From Cryptomeria japonica (Eukaryota > Streptophyta > Pinopsida > Cupressales > Cupressaceae), in the NCBI RefSeq assembly GCF_030272615.1, contig NC_081413.1, forward strand, positions 143,754,476 to 143,818,475: a DNA stretch of 64,000 nt, written 5' to 3'. A model generated the notes under the pieces. It worked only from the letters and a program-made list of their open reading frames with translations. It had not been told where the DNA came from and made no database searches. Made by a program: the position numbers and the translations under genes. Below, piece after piece: positions 59,401-64,000 of the stretch; position 1 is the stretch's first letter, and every line of letters begins with the position of its first letter.

Positions 59401-59642
59401 TGTACTGCTGGAGGGAAGCCGGCCGCCTTAATGATGCCACTTTCAATTATCCTCCAGGCGACAGGTGATGGCTTGCCAATGTAAGGGACATCTCGAAACT
59501 TCTTCGTGCTGAAGTTGCCCAAGTTAGTATCTCCAATGTTGCTCCACTTCGACACTATCTTGGTCTCCACTTCTTCGGTCTTTTGATCTTCCTTCATGAG
59601 AGCTGGACGACTGGTGGATGCTCCCACCTTAGGGGTCGCCAT
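56427..59642 (-). pseudogene. Element protein, copy 3, two nonsense codons
   Basis: One frame of about 1,072 codons is kept from MATPKVG to KILDERLL, broken only by TAG at 58068-58070 (CAA in relatives) and TAG at 57768-57770 (CAG in relatives). The second is a single C-to-T change. All motifs of the N-terminal domain, the basic linker and the C-terminal helical part are present. Differences from copies 1 and 2 are scattered single residues, plus a few residues lost after ESMESMV, where copies 1 and 2 read QNDRQE. Some changes are conservative (SNIGDTNLG is the same; DVPYIGK versus EVPYIGK), as expected of a once functional protein. Confidence 0.85.
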
Positions 59643-60180
59643 ACCTACACAACATTTCACAATAAGTAACTGGATATTGCAATATATATCATAAATTAGA
59701 GAGTAAACTTACGAAACATCATGATAAGTCTTTGAGTTATCATTTCCTAAATAACGATTGAGCTAAGGGAATTCAAAAATTCAAAATTCAAAATGTGAAG
59801 CTATGACGATCAACAATTCAAAATTAAAATGATAAAACCATATCGCCATACCTTACTTGAGAGCTAACTCTAGAATGCAAAATAGAGGAATTCGCCTAGG
59901 GAAAAATTAACGTTAGAAGCCTTCAACGTGATCTTCAAACAAACGTCCTTCTTATCAACTTCGCCACCCTTGGAGTCTTTGACGTGATCTTCAACGTCCT
60001 TGGCAAGTTCGCTCAAATGGAAACTAAGGTTCGTACGTACTCTCCTTTGATAATGTTTCGCACCACCTTGCTTGAAATGAAATTCGCACCACCTTGAATA
60101 CAATTCGCACTTCCTTTGTCTTCCTCAAATCGCATATGAAATGATAAAATGATAATGTGAAAATGAAATCTTTCACCTCC

Positions 60181-60188
60181 TTTTTATA
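60181..60188 (-). promoter_or_regulatory. TATA box of the internal gene, copy 3
   Basis: Minus-strand GCTTATAAAAAGGAGG, equivalent to 3124-3130 of copy 1. Confidence 0.5.
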
Positions 60189-60513
60189 AGCGCTCACCTC
60201 TCACAATTACCTTAGGCCGACTTGATAAAAATGAGGTAATTAAAACAATTTTTAAATAAATAAAAAGGCCGACCTTTCAATCCAAGCGCTTCATTTGATT
60301 TTTAATTAATTAATAATTAATTAATTAATTGCCATTGTTTTTTAATTAACAAATTTGATTTTTTACAAGGCCAAAATAATTAATTAATATTTTGCGCTAT
60401 ATTTTAAATGCTATTTTAATTGAATTTTCAAACTTTATCGATTTTAGCATTTAAATAAATTCAACAAATGCTTGTTAGCGCCAAAATTTGAAGAAGTGGG
60501 AAGATTCAAACCT

Positions 60514-62606
60514 CACGCTCTGGTCCCTGACTGAGGGACAGGAGCGAAATCTCAATTTAGCCTGGATTCTTGCACTTTTGACGTTCAAAGTCTCCATCCT
60601 TACGTTGGAATTGGCATTTTTTGCTAGGAATTTCAAACTTGGGTGACTTGACCTTGCAAATGAGTGCCCCTTGAGGTGATATCGCCCTGGTCCCTTGGAG
60701 AGGGACAGGAGCGAACTTGTATTTATTCCTTGGTCTTTGCCTTCTAAGTTGCCAATTTGTATCGCAAGGCAAGTAACAACTTTATTCTTTCATTCCACGC
60801 ATAGTTTACTTGTCTTTTACAAGGCAAATTTGATATTTGAGTGTTTTTCGCCCTGGTCCCTTGGTGAGGGACAGGAGCGATCCTAGTGTTTCTCTCCTTG
60901 ATCTCGCTTCCTTAATCACCAATCCTCTTTATAAGGCGAAAAATAACATCACTTCTTCATTCTATGCTTGTTTCACTTGACTTCTACAAGGCATATAGAT
61001 GTTTGGAGGATTATCGCCCTGGTTCCTTGGTGAGGGACAAGAGCGATCTCCATGTTCTAGTCAAAACTCGCCATCTTTCAACCTTTGTTCTTCGTTCATT
61101 GCTTCCAAACGACGATCCTGATCTTGTGCGCCCTTGCTTCGACATGCTTTTGAAGGAAAATGAAGGATTTAATGAAAATCGCTCTGGTCCTTGCCTGAAG
61201 GACAGGAGCGATATAGCTTCCTTGGCTCAATTGATAGTTGTTTGACGTTTGAAACCTTTGCATATCACCCTCTTAAGATGCCTTAGACCCTTTACCACCT
61301 CGCATGATCTTGACTTAATGTGATTTTTGAAAGATTTGGCCAATATGATGAATATCGCTCTGGTCCCTGCCTGAGGGACAGGAGCGATTTTGAATGTCTT
61401 AAGCTCATGCTTGCTTTCATCAACTTGCTATTGCTTACATCGTGTAAAATGAAGTCCTTTGGTCCTTCTCGGCCACTTGATACGCGATCAACTTTCAAAA
61501 TCTAAGCCCTCATGAAAATTTCGCTCTGGTCCCTGCCTGAGGGACAGGAGCGAACTAGGGTATTTAATGTAAAATCTTCATCATACTAACTTGCAATTAT
61601 CTTCAAAGTGCAAAACAATATCCTTTACTTTCTTTCAAACATTCAAAATGTGAATGGCAACCCAAATTTAGCCTCATTTGAATACTTTCGCTCTGGTCCC
61701 TGCCTGAGGGACAGGAGCGAACTGGGTGTCTTGGTGTAATTCCTTCAACATTGGCGACCTTGGATACTTCGTTCTTCATTGAGATGCCTTAAAACGTCCT
61801 CACCACCTTGTACTTCGTCTTGGAGTGTCTTGAACTTGGAGGAAAGGCAATATAACCATCATATCGCCCTGGTCCCTGACTGAGGGACAGGAGCGATCTT
61901 GCTCTTGTAGGCTTCATCTCACTTTGCTAACTTCAAAAATTATCTTCAATGGGTCTTGTAGTGCTCCGTTTCACTCATCCATGCCTTGGAATTTGCTCTT
62001 ACTTGGCAAGAAATTTGTCTAAGGTAAAAATCGCTCTGGTCCCTGACTGAGGGACAGGAGCGAACTTAGGCATTTGGGTCCCTTGTAGATGTTTGGTAAT
62101 CTTCAATTTGTCTTCAACGGGTTCAATTCACCTCCTTTCTTGCCATCAAACTTCAAACTTGCTTGATCTTTGTTTAAAACATGCCTTATGAAGAATTTCG
62201 CTCTAGTCCCTGGGAGAGGGACGGGAGCTACAATGGATTTCGCCCTGGTCCCTGACTGAGGGACAGGAGCGATCTTGGCATTCTAGTCCACTTTTCTTCA
62301 TGTTTGGCCTTCAAATTATATTCATCTGGTAAAATGCACTCCCTTGGATCTCTCCAAATCGTCAAGTTGTTAAAATCCTGCAAGGACAAAGCAATATTTG
62401 ATTTTGAGCTCCGATCCTTCACTGAGGGACAGGAGCGATTTTGACTCCTGAGGCATTTCTGTGTTCGTGAAATTCTTCAATTTATATTCAACGGACAGAT
62501 CACGCCTTTCTTTACCATTTCCATTCGAAAAATCATCTTGATCCTGCAGAGATAGTAAGATTTTTGAAAACGAGCTCCGGTCCTTCACTGAGGGACAGGA
62601 GCGATT
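60514..62606 (-). repeat. Array of 14 near-palindromes, copy 3
   Basis: Starts near 60514, 60680, 60848, 61013, 61178, 61353, 61520, 61687, 61862, 62029, 62197, 62239, 62406 and 62572. Steps are 165-176 bp except one of 42. Loops differ from copy 2 (GACTG and GCCTG are common here, TTGGAG there) although the arms agree, which suggests that the loops were spread within each array by local conversion. Confidence 0.9.
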
Positions 62607-63048
62607 TTGCTCCTATAGGCCAAAATATCATGATTTCACAAGTTTAATCGCTTCACAAGGCAAAAACAAATCATTCCCCATGCCAAGGACCAAATATCAA
62701 AAAACTCAAAATTTGGTCAAAATTACTCAATTGAATAAAATTCACATTTTCATCATTCATATTTAGACAAATTAAGACTCTGCACTCAAAATTCCAATTG
62801 AAAATAGACCATTCTGGCGAATTCATTCCATTCAAAATTGCATCCTACAAAAGGAAGCTTAAAAAGCTCTCAAGACTGACTGGACTCTGGCCTGAAAAGA
62901 CAGTAACGGAAACCCTAAAGCTTGACCCTAAATCCAGACAACTGACGAACTACCAAAACCCTAAAAAGCAAAGCGAAAGGCGAGCAAAAACGAGCAAAAA
63001 GAGGGGGTCCCCATTTTAAATGGGGCGATGTGTGAAATGGTCACAACA

Positions 63049-64000
63049 CAACCACATTGTACTTGTCATCTAGTACCAATCCATCCATGACCTCACAAGC
63101 ATGCTGATCTTTGGAATACTCAACTAAAAGTTGAGACTTCCAATCTGCTGAAATTACACTTAATGAGCATAGGGCAGCAAGTGATGGTCTTCTAGAAAGT
63201 GCATCAGCAATAGTATTATTCTTTCCTTTAATGAATTCGATGTCAAAATCATAAGCCTGAATCTTGCTTACCCATTTTTGCTGACAATCATTGAGCTCTG
63301 TCTGATCAAGGAAATATTTCAAACTGTTGTGGTCAGTTCTTACCACGAATTTGCTGCCAACAAGATACTGTCTGAATTTGGCTAATGCATGCATAATAGC
63401 CAACATTTCCTTATCATATGTAGAATACAACCTCTCATTATCTCGCAACTTCCTACTCTCGTAACCAATGGGATGTCTGTTTTGCATCAAAACCGCCCCT
63501 ATGCCCACGCCTGAAGCATCACACTCAAGTACAAATGGCTGCGAGAAGTCCGGGAGTGCCAAGACCGGGCAAGTGCTCATAACCTCCTTGAGTCTATCAA
63601 AGACCCCTTGTGCTTGTTCTGTCCATCTGAAGGCCCCCTTCTTCGTGAGATCGGTCAAAGGTGCTGCTAACTGTGAAAAACGTCTCACGAACCTCCTGTA
63701 ATAAGCACATAAGCCAAGGAATCCATGTAACTCGGTGATATTCTTGGGGGAGGGCCAATCTCGGATTGCTTGAATCTTCTCCTCATCCACTTTCACTCCG
63801 TCAGCACTGATCACATGCCCCAAATATAAGATCTCTGTAAGTCCAAATTCACATTTGGACAACTTAGCAAATAGAGACTGACTCTCCATAATGCTAAGTA
63901 CCTCCTGAAGGTGCCTGATATGATCCTCCCATGTATGGTTGTTAATCAGTATATCATCAAAAAATACTAGAACCGATTTCCTCAACTGCTTGTTGAAGAT
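63049..64000 (-). pseudogene. Chromovirus reverse transcriptase (end) and RNase H, partial at window edge
   Basis: The minus strand reads VFFDDILI, the reverse transcriptase active-site region with FDD in place of YVDD, as is usual for gypsy elements. Then FGLTEILYLGHVISADGVKV and FLGLCAYYRRFVRRFSQLA follow, and the RNase H region VLECDASGVGIGAVLMQ, YSTYDKEMLAIMHAL, FVVRTDHNSLKYFLDQ and NNTIADALSRRP. It is open from the window edge to the border of copy 3. It continues with the integrase at 55386, so this is the same chromovirus copy. Confidence 0.9.

Larger units (their letters stand above)
55387..63048 (-). mobile_element. Long gene-bearing unit, copy 3 (solo-LTR-like)
   Basis: The unit is 7,662 bp with TSD CAACC at 55382-55386 and 63049-63053. 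It interrupts the chromovirus pol: on the minus strand the host reading DKYNVV joins VDDVIYYK through a single copy of the duplication, so the pol frame is whole without it. It carries all parts of copies 1 and 2, including 14 palindromes. Confidence 0.95.

Noticed and set aside
60514-62606. Regular palindromic repeats that resemble a CRISPR array
   Set aside because: The step is about 166 bp, the sequence between palindromes is itself repeated, no cas genes occur, and the context is a plant transposable element.

Overview
This window is a plant nuclear intergenic region made almost entirely of nested transposable elements. I see no intact host gene, tRNA, rRNA or CRISPR array. Plant origin is shown by Ty1/copia and Ty3/gypsy relics, hAT transposase relics, telo-box motifs and plant-type primer-binding sites. 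The very long, old nested elements suggest a large gymnosperm genome such as a conifer. That taxonomic guess is inference.

The main content is a family of units that begin TGTTGTG and end CAACA on their sense strand and are flanked by 5-bp target-site duplications (TSDs). Three long copies (916-7950 plus; 45493-53178 minus; 55387-63048 minus) each hold, in sense order: a subterminal hairpin; an array of 10-14 near-palindromes at about 166-bp spacing; a TATA box; a probable 5'-leader intron; a gene for an unrecognised protein of about 1,070 residues; an 18-bp double telo-box palindrome; a second TATA box 65 bp further on; and a terminal hairpin. Shorter relatives without the gene lie at 21779-25000 and 33814-38629. 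Diverged or partial relatives lie at 10068-11105, 14318-16534, 21379-33412 and 40857-about 45000. With TG...CA ends, 5-bp TSDs and no terminal direct repeats, the single units look like solo LTRs of unusual size whose U3 carries a gene. The related units at 21379-33412 and 40857 onward look like the two LTRs of one element, because each inner end lacks a TSD and abuts shared internal sequence with a tRNA-Asn-like primer-binding site and a 465-codon ORF.

Layout: 1-915 and 7951-8250, a hAT transposase pseudogene split by long copy 1; 8250-10067, unclassified repeat; 10068-16901, a small unit, a broken gypsy gag with its 2.2-kb LTR, and a diverged gene-bearing unit; 17000-21378, unclassified sequence with a copia RNase H relic; 21379-about 45000, the composite element with nested short unit, a copia element (27260-32904), another short unit with its own hAT MITE, and a plus-strand diverged relative; 45148-64000, a minus-strand chromovirus (Ty3/gypsy) interrupted in its LTR by long copy 2 and in pol by long copy 3.

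Every coding region seen is broken by stops or frameshifts. In each gene-bearing long copy the lesion is different, so decay happened after insertion. The most unusual feature is the set of palindrome arrays: their arms covary between subfamilies, and unrelated hairpin clusters occur in the neighbouring gypsy LTRs.
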